Source: Prinsepia uniflora (Eukaryota; Streptophyta; Magnoliopsida; Rosales; Rosaceae). Taken from it: a stretch of DNA of 64,000 bases. The first letter of the stretch is position 1. Each line of letters opens with the position of its first letter. The notes under the pieces are model-generated. The model was given only the letters and a program-made list of their open reading frames with translations, made no database searches and was not told the origin of the DNA. The translations under genes and the position numbers were made by a program. Where the stretch lies: assembly GCA_032719365.1 (NCBI GenBank), contig CM064868.1:1456001-1520000 (forward strand), given 5' to 3'. This document shows, piece after piece, positions 13,985-26,799 of the stretch.

Positions 13985-14765
13985 ATTTATCGAATTGTTT
14001 TTGTATATATATTGTCATCGAAGCCGTTCATATTTTAAATCATGTCAAAAGTATTTTCATAAAAAAATTAACAAGATTGAAGATCGTTTAATCAATCATA
14101 TATATCAACTAAATGGACGGTTTGCCATGAAGATATTAATTTTTGCTAGCACAGTTGATTTATTTGATACATATGAATAACCAAACAATCTCCAATCTAG
14201 TTGATTTTATGATCTTGACATGATAATTCAGATAATAAACGTTATAATTATGGTATATGTATAAAGATAAATTGATAAATTGAAAATATTGTACAAAGAG
14301 GTAGCACCAGGGTGGAACACAAGTGTTTTCCTTTAAAAAAATTCTAAATTTTATATTCGACTATTATAAACAGTGACAATACTTACGTCCCACCTCGATG
14401 ATACTTCCTCATAGAGTCATAGCACAATTTCAATTTATCGAATTATTTTTGTACTTATATCTTAATCGGAACAATTCATTTTCGAAATCATCATGTCAAT
14501 ATCATTTCCGTAAAGAATCAACAACATTAGAAGTCATTTAATCGTTCATATATATCAACTAAATTGATAGTTTGCCATGAGAATCTTAATTTTTAACAAA
14601 ACTGTTAATTTATTTGATACATATGAATAAGTAAATGATTTCCAATATCATTGATTTTTGTACAGATATGATCTTAACATGATAATTTAGAGAATGAATG
14701 GTTCCGATTATAATATATGTACAAAAATAATTTAATAAATTGAACCGGTGGTACAAAAATGTACC
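13985..14765. repeat. Two diverged direct repeats of about 340 bp
   Basis: The segment beginning CGATTTATCGAATTGTTTTTG (13985-14330) recurs in diverged form at about 14432-14765. Shared blocks occur in the same order: ATATATCAACTAAAT, GTTTGCCATGA, ATTTATTTGATACATATGAA and the T-rich end with AATAAATTGAA. The roughly 440-bp period and shared order indicate a local tandem duplication of unknown function. Confidence 0.65.
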
Positions 14766-15520
14766 ACTAACATGAAATACAAATATTGTTTTATAAATAA
14801 TAATAACGATTTATTTTATATATGACAATTCTTGTATAAAAATCTGTTTTTTCCTACGAGCCAAACAGACACATGCTTTTGAAGGAAGACATGAATGTTG
14901 AATGAGAAAGTATCCTACTATATATATATTGGTGAGTTTGTGATATGATATCCCATATTTTTCTGACGCAAAATGAATAACCAATGGGAAATTGGCAACC
15001 AATGGAATGTAACCCACATGCTGTCCTGATCCGTGTAACACTGGGGCGGGTCGGAGCTGTGTGCCGTTGTGCATCATTTAGGGTGCGGGTATGAGGTGGA
15101 TCGATCAATTGCTTTAATTTTGTCTCTTGTTAAAATTGTATCTTATGCTAGAATCAGTCGAGAGTACGTTAATAAGAAAGTATAATGGATTCATCGTGGA
15201 CTCACCTTCTCGACTTTATTTTGATGTTTAAGGTAAAATTGTCAAAAATAAAATGTAGAATTTTTTTTTTCTGAATTGTCTTATTGAATGTATACCAAGA
15301 CACGTAGTATGTACTAGTTATTATGAACCTAATGAGGAAAAAGAAATTTTATATTATAATTAAGTTAGATGTGAAATCAGAATATTAAATCGATTTATGA
15401 TATTAAATCAATTTGGGATTCAATTTCGGATTCAATTTCTAAGACTTCTGGAGAGTGAACATTGTTTAAGTAGTAATTTAACTGATGCTATGTGGTAGGT
15501 GTTCGAGTTGTGGTTGTTAT

Positions 15521-16540
15521 TGTCAGGACCCGACCCTCCTCTGTCAGATCCCGACTCATCTAGCACGATATTGTCCACTTTGGGCCTCCTTGCCCTTGCC
15601 CTCACGGTTTTGTTTTCGGGAGCTCATGGTGCAACTTCCCAGGGGGTCACCCATCATGGAATTGCACCAGCCTCAACTCGCTTAACTTTGGGGTTCCAAT
15701 CCCCCCAAAGCCACTGAGCTCCCAAAAGGCCTTATCTAAACCAGAGACGTGCACCTGCACGCTCTATCTAGCATGATATTGTCCTCTTTAGGCGCACCTG
15801 CGCCCGCAAGGTTTTGACCCCAAGACCTCACGCCTGGAAGGTAACCACCTTAACCAGCGCAGCCAAGGGAGGCCTCATGCTAGATAGGTGTGTGCCTACA
15901 CCTTTAAGGCACACCACCATATTCTCCCAGACCATTCCCCCTGGCAGGAATGTGGGATTGTTCACCGTTCACTCCAGGACACGGGTCTTATAATCCACCC
16001 CCCTTAGGGCCCAACGTCCTCGTTGGCACACTTCCCGGTCGGGGTCTGGCTCTGATACCAAATTGTCAGGACCCGACCCTCCTCTGTCAGGTCCCGACTC
16101 ATCTAGCACGATATTGTCCGCTTTGGGCCTCCTTGCCCTTGCCCTTGCCCTCACGGTTTTGTTTTCGGGAGCTCATGGTGCAACTTCCCAGGGGGTCACC
16201 CATCATGGAATTGCACCAGCCTCAACTCGCTTAACTTTGGGGTTCCAATCCCCCCAAAGCCACTGAGCTCCCAAAAGGCCTCATCTAAACCAGAGACGTG
16301 CACCTGCACGCTCTATCTAGCATGATATTGTCCTCTTTAGGCGCACCTGCGCCCGCAAGGTTTTGACCCCAAGACCTCACGCCTGGAAGGTAACCACCTT
16401 AACCAGCGCAGCCAAGGGAGGCCTCATGCTAGATAGGTGCGTGCCTACACCTTTAAGGCACACCACCATCCTCTCCCAGACCATTCCCCCTGGCAGGAAT
16501 GTGGGTTGTTCACCGTTCACTCCAGGACACGGGTCTTACA
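15521..16540 (-). mobile_element. Complete TRIM retrotransposon
   Basis: Two direct terminal repeats (15521-15992 and 16064-16540) flank only 71 bp of internal sequence, and the whole is bounded by a perfect 5-bp duplication GTTAT (15516-15520 and 16541-16545). Read on the minus strand, the internal region begins with TGGTATCAGAGCC, the classical primer-binding site for initiator tRNA-Met. It ends with the purine tract AAGGGGGGTGGA next to the other LTR, so the element lies in minus orientation. It has no coding capacity and must be mobilised in trans. The block ATTGTCCGCTTTGGGC is one I recall from plant TRIM families. One terminal dinucleotide is mutated (TA for CA at 15991-15992). Confidence 0.92.
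16048..16060 (-). other. TRIM primer-binding site (tRNA-iMet)
   Basis: The reverse complement of GGCTCTGATACCA is TGGTATCAGAGCC, the conserved plant initiator-Met tRNA primer-binding sequence. It lies 3 bp inside the right-hand (element 5') LTR. Confidence 0.88.
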
Positions 16541-16974
16541 GTTATTGCTTTTGTAGGTGTGATTGTTATTGTCGTTGTTTGAAGGTGCAGCTGCTATTAC
16601 CGTTGTTTGAAAGTGTGATTACTATTGCCGCTGTTCGAAGGTGGTGTAGCTACTATTGTCGCCGTTTGAATGAGCTTCATTGTGTGTCTAGTAGGGCTAA
16701 TTATGTATTTCATGGATTGTAATTAAGCTAGATATCAAATCAACTCAAATAAGGATTCCATTTCTAAGAGACATAGTTGATATATTAATATGTTTTGACT
16801 CCTCAATTAGCTATCATATTTGTAAATTAATTATGTTGTTGATATTCATATTTCTTGTTTGCGTATAATTTGCTTTTGAGCTCAAGCAAACATATAAACG
16901 AATCTTATATGAAAGATATCTATGAGGGAAAGAGATATGGTTTAGAGTGTGATTAGTGTGGGTGTGTGAGCGTT

Positions 16975-18790
16975 TGATAGGTCCTCAAATAAGCGTTATT
17001 TTATATTATTTTATACCCTTTATACTTGACTTTTAATATTAAAATAATAAATAATTAGACAAATTAATTTATTTTGTGATATTTTTGTAGAAATAAATAA
17101 AGCGTGGAATTTGGAGCATTTTGGTGAAAGAATCGTCCCGATCGGAATTATAACGAAGAAATTATGGACGAAATATGAGAAACCACCGAAAATCGCAAGG
17201 AAATTCGGTGGGAAGTTCCCAAAATCAGCATATTTGCCCCAAAATCAGCATCTTTTCCCACCCAATCTCATCATTTCCATCACTTCTTCATGTACTATCT
17301 TATTGCTATTTTTATATTTTAATTTTGTACTTTTAATTAAACAATTGTGGCACTCCCTCTATAAATAGGGAGGTCATTTCATGTATTTGGGGGGTCCCCA
17401 ATTAGTTTCATTCTTCCATTTCTTTCATTTTTCTTAGTTCTAGTTCTTAGTTAGTTCTTTTGTTTCTCTCTTTTGAGAGACATTTTTGGGGACCATTTTA
17501 ACTTCTTGTAGATTTTCTTATTAATTAGCTTTCTTTTAATTCTTGTTCTTAATTTATGTTATTTTTATTTTTCTTAATTTCATTTCTTCTTTACTTTGTT
17601 CTTGTGATATTTCTTTGAGATCTCTTAAACACATTTTTATGCTTTCCTTAAGAAATACCTAGGCCAAGTAATTCTAAGGCAATTCAAGAGTTTTAAGACC
17701 GAATTCCTCGTATTTCTTCTTCCATCTTCACAAGTTTCCTGCCGCTGTTCGGTGATTCTTGTGAAAATCCATACTTCTCTACTTAAATTCTTGTTATTGT
17801 TATTGGTTTTACTTATAATTCAATATATGTGTTGGTATTTTCTTTCTAACATTTGTAAGTAAGAATGCAATCTCCATGTGTTTTACTTTTTGAGTTTCTT
17901 TTACTTCATATGTTTTAGTACTTAAACTTCAATTCGAAACTAAATGTTGATCCGCTGTTCGGGGCATTTAGAATAGAGTTGAAGAGATTTAATGTTTGAT
18001 CGCTGTTCGGCGCATTAAATCACTTACTTAAGGTGAATCATATTGTAAGTAATAATCCGCTGTTCGGTGCATTTATAATATGAAAAATGTATGCATGTAT
18101 TTGAGATGATTAAGGTATGATTTCGTGATTGGTTCAATATGAGCATGATGTTAGAGTGTTGGTAAAAATATGTGTTTGAAGAAAATTCACTAGTACAAAG
18201 GTTAAAGTAGAAGTAGAATTAAGTATTTAATTATTTTTACTTGTTTTCTTTATTTTATATTTACAACTCTTTTTCAAAACCCCCCTTTTCAATTCTTTAT
18301 TCTTTATTCTTTTATTCTTTTATTCTTTTATTCTTTTATTCTTTTATTCTTTTATTCTTTTATTCTTTTTTATTCTTTATTCTTTTATTCTTTTATTCTT
18401 CTATCCTTTTTATTCTTTATTCTTTTATTCTTTTATTCTTTTATTCTTTTATTCTTCCTTTATACTTTTAGTTTATTATTCTTTGATTCTTTCATCTCTT
18501 TATTCTTTTATTCTTTAATACTTTTAGTTTATTATTCTTTGATTAATTAATTCTTTAATTCTTTAATTCATTAATTCTTTAATTTGTTAATTCTTTAATT
18601 ATTTAATTCATTAATTTATTCATTATTCATTTATTCATTACTCTTTCCCACTAACACATTATTAATGTTCCCTAATTTCCCCGGTTAAGAACGATCCCTA
18701 TTTACCAATACTACATCTACACAAAAAGGGTTTAAATTGTACAACACTCAAATTACGTGTTTAATTTAATGCGTAGTTTGGGCGTAGTCA
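16975..18790 (+). repeat. 5' LTR of the LARD-like element
   Basis: Starts TGATAGGTCC and ends GGCGTAGTCA. A TATA box (CTATAAATAGGGAGG near 17361) marks the likely U3 promoter. It carries repeated CGCTGTTCGG motifs (near 17748, 17953, 18001 and 18058) and a pure-pyrimidine microsatellite of ATTCTTTT units near 18290-18460. Confidence 0.92.
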
Positions 18791-18795
18791 ATTTT

Positions 18796-18813
18796 TGGCG
18801 CCGTTGCCGGGGA
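18796..18813 (+). other. Primer-binding site, tRNA-Asp type
   Basis: TGGCGCCGTTGCCGGGGA lies five bases after the 5' LTR. It is complementary to the 3' end of plant tRNA-Asp(GTC), including CCA, as I know that tRNA. Confidence 0.85.
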
Positions 18814-21800
18814 AATTGAAAATCATTTTTAATTTGTTAGTGTATGTATATAAATTGTGCATATTATACTTGTTTATAAATTTTACTTTTGTTAATATTA
18901 TATTTATCCATCTTATTATTGTTCTTATTATTTTTGTTTATAATGCTCATACTTTACTTATTCTTAATTTCTAATTTATACTTGTTCATAAATGTTCATA
19001 ATTTTTTTTTTTTGTATTTGTTCATATTAAAATTGACACTTGTTCATAATTTAATTTCATTTGTTTACTTTTACTTTTACTTGTTCATATTAAAATTGAT
19101 ACTTGTCATAAATGTATATTGTACATATTCACTTTTCCTTACTTTTAATTTTTTTTTCTTTACACTTTCTAACTTTTTCTTTAATCCATTAACTTTAATT
19201 TTATTCCATAAACTTTTTCTTTATTCCTTTAACTTTAAATTTATTCATTAACTTTTTATTCCACTAACTTTTTATTCCATTAACTTTTTATTCCATTAAC
19301 CTTTTATTCCACTAACTTTTTATTCCATTAACTTTTTATTCCATTAACTTTTTATTTCATTAACTTTTTATTCCATTAATTTTATTCCATTAACTTTTTA
19401 TTCCATTAACTTATATTCCTTTAACTTTATTCCATTAACTTTCTTTTCATTAATTTTATCAACTTTATATTCCACTAACTTTATGTTTAGACTTATTTTA
19501 TTTTTATGTAATTAATTGTTTGTTTATGTCTTTTTAGACTTTAAATTTTTAAATGAAAGAAAAAAAAAATTCGGAATAAAAAAACATAAAATAATAATAA
19601 TAATAATAAATTTTAAAAAAATTCGAAATAAAAAAAATATTAAAAAAAAAATTCTTATTTTAGCTTTATGTTAGTATTAATTCATACTTGTAAATAAATA
19701 TTGTATATATGTTACTTGTTACCTTTTATACATGTTCATAACTTTTATGTTTCTTAGTATACATACATACTTGTTCATAATAGTCTTTCATTTATGTTTG
19801 TTTATAATTCTCTTACTTGTTATTTTATTCTTGTTCATACTTGTACATAATGTTCATTCTTTTTAATTGTTCATAAATGCTTATAGTAAATATTCACTTT
19901 TCCTTATTTTTATTTTTATTTTATTTTTGGTAATTTTTTTTTTAAAAAAAGAGCATAAAATTCTTTAAAAAAAATAAAATAAAAAAATTCTTCATTTATT
20001 TAATTTTTAAATTCCGAAAAAAAACAATATAAAAAATTTAAAAAATAATAATAATAATTATAAAAAAAAAATTGTTCATACGTAAATAAATTATTTTCTT
20101 TTTCTTCATTTATTTAATTCTTAACTTACATTTCATCTTTCATTCTAACTTGCATTTCATCTTTCATTTAACCTGCATTTTCATTTAACTTGCATTTTCA
20201 CTTAACTTGCATCTTTCATTCTAACTTGCATTTCATATTTCATTTAACTTGCATTTTTAACTTCACTTGCATATTTAGTTTAACATGCATTGCACTCTTC
20301 CTCTAATTTACATCTTTAACTCACATTGCATTCTTAACTTTAATTTTCATATCTAACTTGCATTCTTAATTAACGTACATCTCTGACTAACTAACTTGCA
20401 TCTCTGTCTAGGCTGGATGGACGTTAAACTTCAAGCGCTTGTTGGGAGGCAACCCAATGTGTTCCCGGGATGTGAAGGAGTCATCAATACAGATTTGCTA
20501 TCCTCTACCCTTCACTCTCTTTTATTTTGTTTATTTAATGTTTTCCTATTATTTTCGTAAATCATCTTCCTTACTTTGATTCTATGTTTAATTACTTCGT
20601 ATTTTCCTACATTGAGGACAATGTAGAATTTAAGTGTGGGGGAATGGTTTACAATTTTAATTGTTCAAAAAAAAAAATTGAAAAAATTATTAAAAAAAGG
20701 GTGAAAAAAAAATGAAAAAAAAATATTATTGTTTTTTTTTTTGAATCTTTTTGTTTTAACTTAGTGTTTTTATGAGTCTTAAGTTGCCATTTAACTTGTC
20801 AATGACATAAATGAACAGAAAGGAATATGTTATGGCCATAAAGATAATCACTACAACTTGAATTTGTTTGTTAATATTTTGTGATTAAGTGTTATAACTT
20901 GAAGATAATGCATGTAAATTGGCACATAAACGAGCATGATAAGATAAGTATGAATCATATGAACCTTATGTGAGCTTTAGAACTTTATATACATCTTTGA
21001 TGAGTGATTCATAAGTTTTTTTGTTTAAATTGATATACATATGCCTCATAACTGCTTGCCATAGCTTTTAATGAACTATAGAGTACTAGAACTTATTTTA
21101 TGTGATTTTCAAAGCTTTTGAGTCAATAAACTCTCTGATTTTGGAAATGATTAAGGGATTAGGGTTAACACCACAAATTCAAACATCCATGTTCCCTATT
21201 TTGTGCGCACAAGTTGCGACCCCCTTAGTTTTAACCCTTTTGAGCCCACATTAAGCCTTTCTTTCATCACCATGATTATCTAAACACTTGAGCTTAGTAT
21301 AGACATCCTTTACCCTTGTTCCAAGAACTCGGTTAAAGACATAATGATTGTGTAAAGAGAAAATAATGATGTTGGAAAGACTTTTATGTGAATTATTTGG
21401 ATTTACCGACTCATGCTTTGTTGTATCGTTGACACATGTTATTACCTTGATATAAAAAAAAAAATTCAAAAAAAAAAAATCAAAAAAATAAAAAAAAAAA
21501 GAAAAAAAAAAGAAAAAAAAAAGTTGAGTCTCGATCAAGGTAATAAGGTTTGGTTATGTAATGTTTGAGTTAAGTCCCTTACATTTGTAAATCCGACACG
21601 AAGAATGATTGTGAGGCCCAACATGATGGAATTAGGCCTATGTTCGAAGGGATGGATTACCAACATCATTGCACTAAGGTTGGGAAGCTATGATACGTTT
21701 TGGGAGTCTATTGAGTCTTGGAACGAATTGAGCACCACTTGTCCTATATTTTCCTTGCCTCTAAACTTAGCCCCATTACAACCTTCGTAAAGACCTTATG

Positions 21801-22260
21801 ATCCTTAAGATGGTAAATTTTGATTAGTGGAGTCAATCACTTGAGTAGGCTTATGGTTTTGGTTCATTTGTGCAAGTATATGTTGTTTTTATCTTGAGGT
21901 GTTTGTTTGATATTTTTGCAAAAGTACTTCATTTCGATTATGTGAGTATTTCTCACATACTTTGAGTGCAAACACAAACCCTTACAAAATTGAGTGAATT
22001 TATGAGTGCATATCCTTGTGAGTTGATTCATACTTGTTTTATTCATGTTGAGATCCATTTCACCATATTTACTCATTATCTTACTTGTTGAAGCATTTTT
22101 TTACAAAGTATTAACTTTTAAATTCCATATGCTTAAATGTTTTAAGTGAAAATCTTTTATGCCATGATGATAATAATGAAATATTGAGACAAATGGTTAA
22201 AGGTTCACTTGTTTTGATTTTGTAGTTTAATTTTAGTATTTGCTAGGGACTAGCAAAGTT
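18814..22260. repeat. Non-coding interior of the LARD-like element
   Basis: This is AT-rich sequence with tandem simple units: TTTTATTCCATTAAC repeats near 19236-19440 and AACTTGCATTTCATC repeats near 20130-20400. The block TTGGGAGGCAACCCAATGTG (near 20440) and a first purine tract AATTTAAGTGTGGGGGAA (near 20628) follow. Open frames are short, low-complexity and not gag-pol. Confidence 0.8.
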
Positions 22261-22273
22261 TAAGTGTGGGGGT
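22261..22273 (+). other. Polypurine tract before 3' LTR
   Basis: TAAGTGTGGGGGT lies directly upstream of the 3' LTR start at 22277, the expected place for the plus-strand priming tract. Confidence 0.8.
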
Positions 22274-22276
22274 ATT

Positions 22277-24068
22277 TGATAGGTCCTCAAATAAGCGTTA
22301 TTTTATATTATTTTATACCCTTTATACTTGACTTTTAATATTAAAATAATAAATAATTAGACAAATTAATTTATTTTGTGATATTTTTGTAGAAATAAAT
22401 AAATCGTGGAATTTGGAGCATTTTGGTGAAAGAATCGTCCCGATCGGAATTATAACGAAGAAATTATGGACGAAATATGAGAAACCACCGAAAATCGCAA
22501 GGAAATTCGGTGGGAAGTTCCCAAAATCAGCATATTTGCCCCAAAATCAGCATCTTTTCCCACCCAATCTCATCATTTCCATCACTTCTTCATGTACTAT
22601 CTTATTGCTATTTTTATATTTTAATTTTGTACTTTTAATTAAACAATTGTGGCACTCCCTCTATAAATAGGGAGGTCATTTCATGTATTTGGGGGGTCCC
22701 CAATTAGTTTCATTCTTCCATTTCTTTCATTTTTCTTAGTTCTAGTTCTTAGTTAGTTCTTTTGTTTCTCTCTTTTGAGAGACATTTTTGGGGACCATTT
22801 TAACTTCTTGTAGATTTTCTTATTAATTAGCTTTCTTTTAATTCTTGTTCTTAATTTATGTTATTTTTATTTTTCTTAATTTCATTTCTTCTTTACTTTG
22901 TTCTTGTGATATTTCTTTGAGATCTCTTAAACACATTTTTATGCTTTCCTTAAGAAATACCTAGGCCAAGTAATTCTAAGGCAATTCAAGAGTTTTAAGA
23001 CCGAATTCCTCGTATTTCTTCTTCCATCTTCACAAGTTTCCTGCCGCTGTTCGGTGATTCTTGTGAAAATCCATACTTCTCTACTTAAATTCTTGTTATT
23101 GTTATTGGTTTTACTTATAATTCAATATATGTGTTGGTATTTTCTTTCTAACATTTGTAAGTAAGAATGCAATCTCCATGTGTTTTACTTTTTGAGTTTC
23201 TTTTACTTCATATGTTTTAGTACTTAAACTTCAATTCGAAACTAAATGTTGATCCGCTGTTCGGGGCATTTAGAATAGAGTTGAAGAGATTTAATGTTTG
23301 ATCGCTGTTCGGCGCATTAAATCACTTACTTAAGGTGAATCATATTGTAAGTAATAATCCGCTGTTCGGTGCATTTATAATATGAAAAATGTATGCATGT
23401 ATTTGAGATGATTAAGGTATGATTTCGTGATTGGTTCAATATGAGCATGATGTTAGAGTGTTGGTAAAAATATGTGTTTGAAGAAAGTTCACTAGTACAA
23501 AGGTTAAAGTAGAAGTAGAATTAAGTATTTAATTATTTTTACTTGTTTTCTTTATTTTATATTTACAACTCTTTTTCAAAACCCCCCTTTTCAATTCTTT
23601 ATTCTTTATTCTTTTATTCTTTTATTCTTTTATTCTTTTATTCTTTTATTCTTTTTTATTCTTTATTCTTTTATTCTTTTATTCTTCTATCCTTTTTATT
23701 CTTTATTCTTTTATTATTTTATTCTTTTATTCTTCCTTTATACTTTTAGTTTATTATTCTTTGATTCTTTCATCTCTTTATTCTTTTATTCTTTAATACT
23801 TTTAGTTTATTATTCTTTGATTAATTAATTCTTTAATTCTTTAATTCATTAATTCTTTAATTTGTTAATTCTTTAATTATTTAATTCATTAATTTATTCA
23901 TTATTCATTTATTCATTACTCTTTCCCACTAACACATTATTAATGTTCCCTAATTTCCCCGGTTAAGAACGATCCCTATTTACCAATACTACATCTACAC
24001 AAAAAGGGTTTAAATTGTACAACACTCAAATTACGTGTTTAATTTAATGCGTAGTTTGGGCGTAGTCA
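22277..24068 (+). repeat. 3' LTR of the LARD-like element
   Basis: It is nearly identical to the 5' LTR. Visible differences are G/T at 17102 versus 22404, A/G at 18185 versus 23487, and fewer microsatellite units. It ends GTAGTCA and is followed by the duplicated target GCGTT. Confidence 0.92.
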
Positions 24069-24073
24069 GCGTT

Positions 24074-26799
24074 AACATATCTCTAAATAATTCATTGGTA
24101 GATGAGCAATACTTCTTTATAAATATTTTTATTTCGAGATGTGCTATGAATTAAGTTTATAGATTTTTGAATTATTTAGAAAGGCTATTATTTGTTGCAC
24201 CAAAATAAGAATGTCTAGAGTGGTACAAAATATCGAGGGTTTTAGCTAGCTACTTCCATAAACGATGGAAGGGGCCCTAAATTGGTTGAATTTTAGCCAT
24301 GATGTTTGGTTTTATGGGAATGTCCTAATGCACTTTTCGGATTACTGGACATTATGTTTTTATTGTATGAAGAAAATATTATTAAGCCATAACATTAAAT
24401 AGCATGATAAAAATTGTAGGTACACACTATTTTCTTCGATTTCAATACATTTAATGACATGATTGATTAATAATGGTTCGGTTTGGATAGATACGAACAT
24501 TTTAGGCATAATAAAAAATTTGTAGTATATGTAGACTATTACGAACTCAAAATCACATTCTCAGCTAAAACAATTTAAGGTCCTTCATTTAAACATTCAC
24601 AATCGGTAGAACCGAACATTCCAACCAAATTTGCTTCAAATATTCCAAACAAAATATAAAAGATACAACAACATTATAAACAAAACCAAGAAAACATGGT
24701 AATATTTGAAGTCTTTTAAAACCAACAAAAACACAACAACATTTACCAAATTTGCTTAAACATTCCAACCCAAATATAAAAACACAACAATATTATAAAT
24801 GAAACCAACAAAACACAACAATTGTGATGTACTTATGTAGGGTAGATTCCTTAACGATTTTGTTCGAATTTAACGGCTTTCCAAAATAAAAATCTAAAAT
24901 CAAATTGTTACTAATTGAACAATTTGAAATTTCAAACCATTTGATTTTTATCTAACTAAATCTACATTATTAAATAAATAACTATTTGAAACTATTCATC
25001 GGATTTATACTTACTCAAGGATTATAATTAAGAATTGAAAAATTATCCTATTTGACTTATTTGGGGTGAAAGGTATGTGTACATCTTGGTGGACAATTTT
25101 AAAATTCTTCAGAATATATTGAATGATGTGGGTCACATCGTTCTTATCAATCAACTAATAATTGATGGTCAAGATTCAATAACTCCATTAGTTGATGGTC
25201 AAGATTCAATCACTCCATCACCCAAACTGCTTCAATCTGCAGGCCTCCTGTAACTATCTATCAATCAATGTCCAAACCTTCGACATTTACAACACAGAGA
25301 GAGAAAGCCCGGAAAGTTATGCGTACGTCTATCGGGTCGGGTCGGGTCGGATCAGGTCGGGTTGAATTGCAATATATAATTTTGAATTCTTATATTTCAT
25401 ATTAAAAATTTTAAAATATGAAATTTAACTTCCAATTTCAAAGTATAATGAACCAAACAAGTAGGTCGATACTACTCAACTTTCAATTGCCTAACTAGTT
25501 TTAACTTATGGCTTTCCATGTAGCATCCTATGGACCAAACTTAATTTAGTTAAGCCCATCTACAACTATGTGGACCAAGGATAAGCCATGGACTATAAAC
25601 CCTAAACTCTAAACCCTAAATCCAAAGCCCATCTAGCCATGAATCATAGTATTAGTACAACCCTCAGCATCTCAATCTCCACTCATAGTTTTTTTTTTTT
25701 TTTTTTCTGTTTTAAAAATTTATTTTGCTGACCTTTTCTGTAGTGTGGCCAGTTGAGTTGCTTGGCAAACAATTATATAAAACCTACAATAGATTTTGTC
25801 TTTGTGAATTGTGACCCATTTTTCTCCTCCAATCACCATCACTCCAATATCTTTGTTGACACAAAGATATTGAGAAAACTATATACAATAGTCCATCAAC
25901 TCTATGAGTTTACTGTGTAATTCCCTTTGTGGGTGTAGTTTGATTGGAAATTTAGGTAATCTGCTATGGGAAAGAGACTGTTGTGGTGAAATCTTGGTAG
26001 AAATTACTCTTCCTTTAATCGGCTTCTCGATCTCGCGATAAGTCAAAACTCTGTTTAGTTTCTGTCAATTGGTTACGTTTGAGTCTCTTCTTAGACAAGT
26101 TGTTGATTGCCAAGTTGATATAATTTGGATTGTAGGAGCTCTTTCTTAGATGAAATCTGTTCCAACTAAAATTGTAATCATTTCTAATTATGTTTAATGA
26201 ACGTTCCGTTCTTAGTAAAAATAAAATAAAATAAGAAAAACTCCTTAGAGCAATACATTGTTGTTACAAATAGGAATCACGCCTATAAGACTCGCATTTT
26301 CCGGCTCAGCATGAGAATTGATCCCTATAAATAGAAATCAAACCCAATTTTTCCAGTCCATTGCTGAAAGCAGCCTACTCTAAATAGACCCAAATATAAA
26401 TCGTGATAGAAAGTCTGAGTTTATTTCTAGGATCCAAATAAATTGCAACTAATTAAAATTCCTGCAGGTCTTAGTCCAATTATTTTTGAAGTTATCCACA
26501 CATATAAACCATGAATGCATATTTAGAATTTGGATTTCTGTTTTCGGATTTGGATTTTTGTGTGTGGGTAATTTAGAATATATTAAAGTTCAATATTTAA
26601 AAGGAATTATGAAGTTCTAATTTGGACAAAAACAATGAAATTTCAAGGGGATCTTTTCTTCTCTTCTCTCATTTTCAGATTCCATATATCAATCATTGAT
26701 CTCATCATTTTTAGACATTGGATTTGAGCCAAAGCAAGACATATATATATATATATAATTATTACAATAATTAAATTGATCATCAAATTCAGCAGGGAA
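24074..26799. other. Intergenic region downstream of the LARD-like element
   Basis: No gene is supported. A short run of telomere-like CCCTAAA units (near 25598-25622) and a CGGGT repeat (near 25334-25362) are present, along with a T homopolymer near 25690. A 31-bp unit containing TTGATGGTCAAGATTCAAT is duplicated near 25160-25210. Otherwise the region is AT-rich without features. Confidence 0.55.

Larger units (their letters stand above)
10997..15520. other. AT-rich intergenic region, including WRKY promoter side
   Basis: No gene is supported. The 10997-11250 stretch is richer in GC and CT/GA tracts and is probably the 5' leader and core promoter of the minus-strand WRKY gene. The rest is AT-rich with a diverged transposon-like unit (12968-13457) and a pair of ~340-bp direct repeats (13985-14765), annotated separately. 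Confidence 0.55.
16975..24068 (+). mobile_element. Complete non-autonomous LTR retrotransposon (LARD-like)
   Basis: LTRs of 1816 bp (16975-18790) and 1792 bp (22277-24068) begin TGATAGG and end GTAGTCA. A perfect 5-bp duplication GCGTT flanks the element (16970-16974 and 24069-24073). A primer-binding site matching the tRNA-Asp 3' end follows the 5' LTR, and a polypurine tract precedes the 3' LTR. The 3.5-kb interior has no gag, protease, reverse transcriptase or integrase frame; it is AT-rich with simple repeats. I noticed only a couple of substitutions between the LTRs, plus a 24-bp length difference in a pyrimidine microsatellite, so insertion was recent. The tRNA-Asp primer and the AAGTGTGGGGG tract resemble Ty3/gypsy (Athila/Tat-type) relatives, which could supply proteins in trans. 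Confidence 0.93.

Noticed and set aside
15485..16722. Several open frames across the TRIM
   Set aside because: They fall in the LTRs of a structurally complete non-coding element and repeat once per LTR.
17111..17368. 85-codon open frame repeated at 22413 and, extended, at 44155
   Set aside because: It is conserved only because it lies in LTR sequence. It contains no domain and spans the TATA region.
25598..25622. CCCTAAA units as an interstitial telomere
   Set aside because: Only three imperfect units; too short to call.
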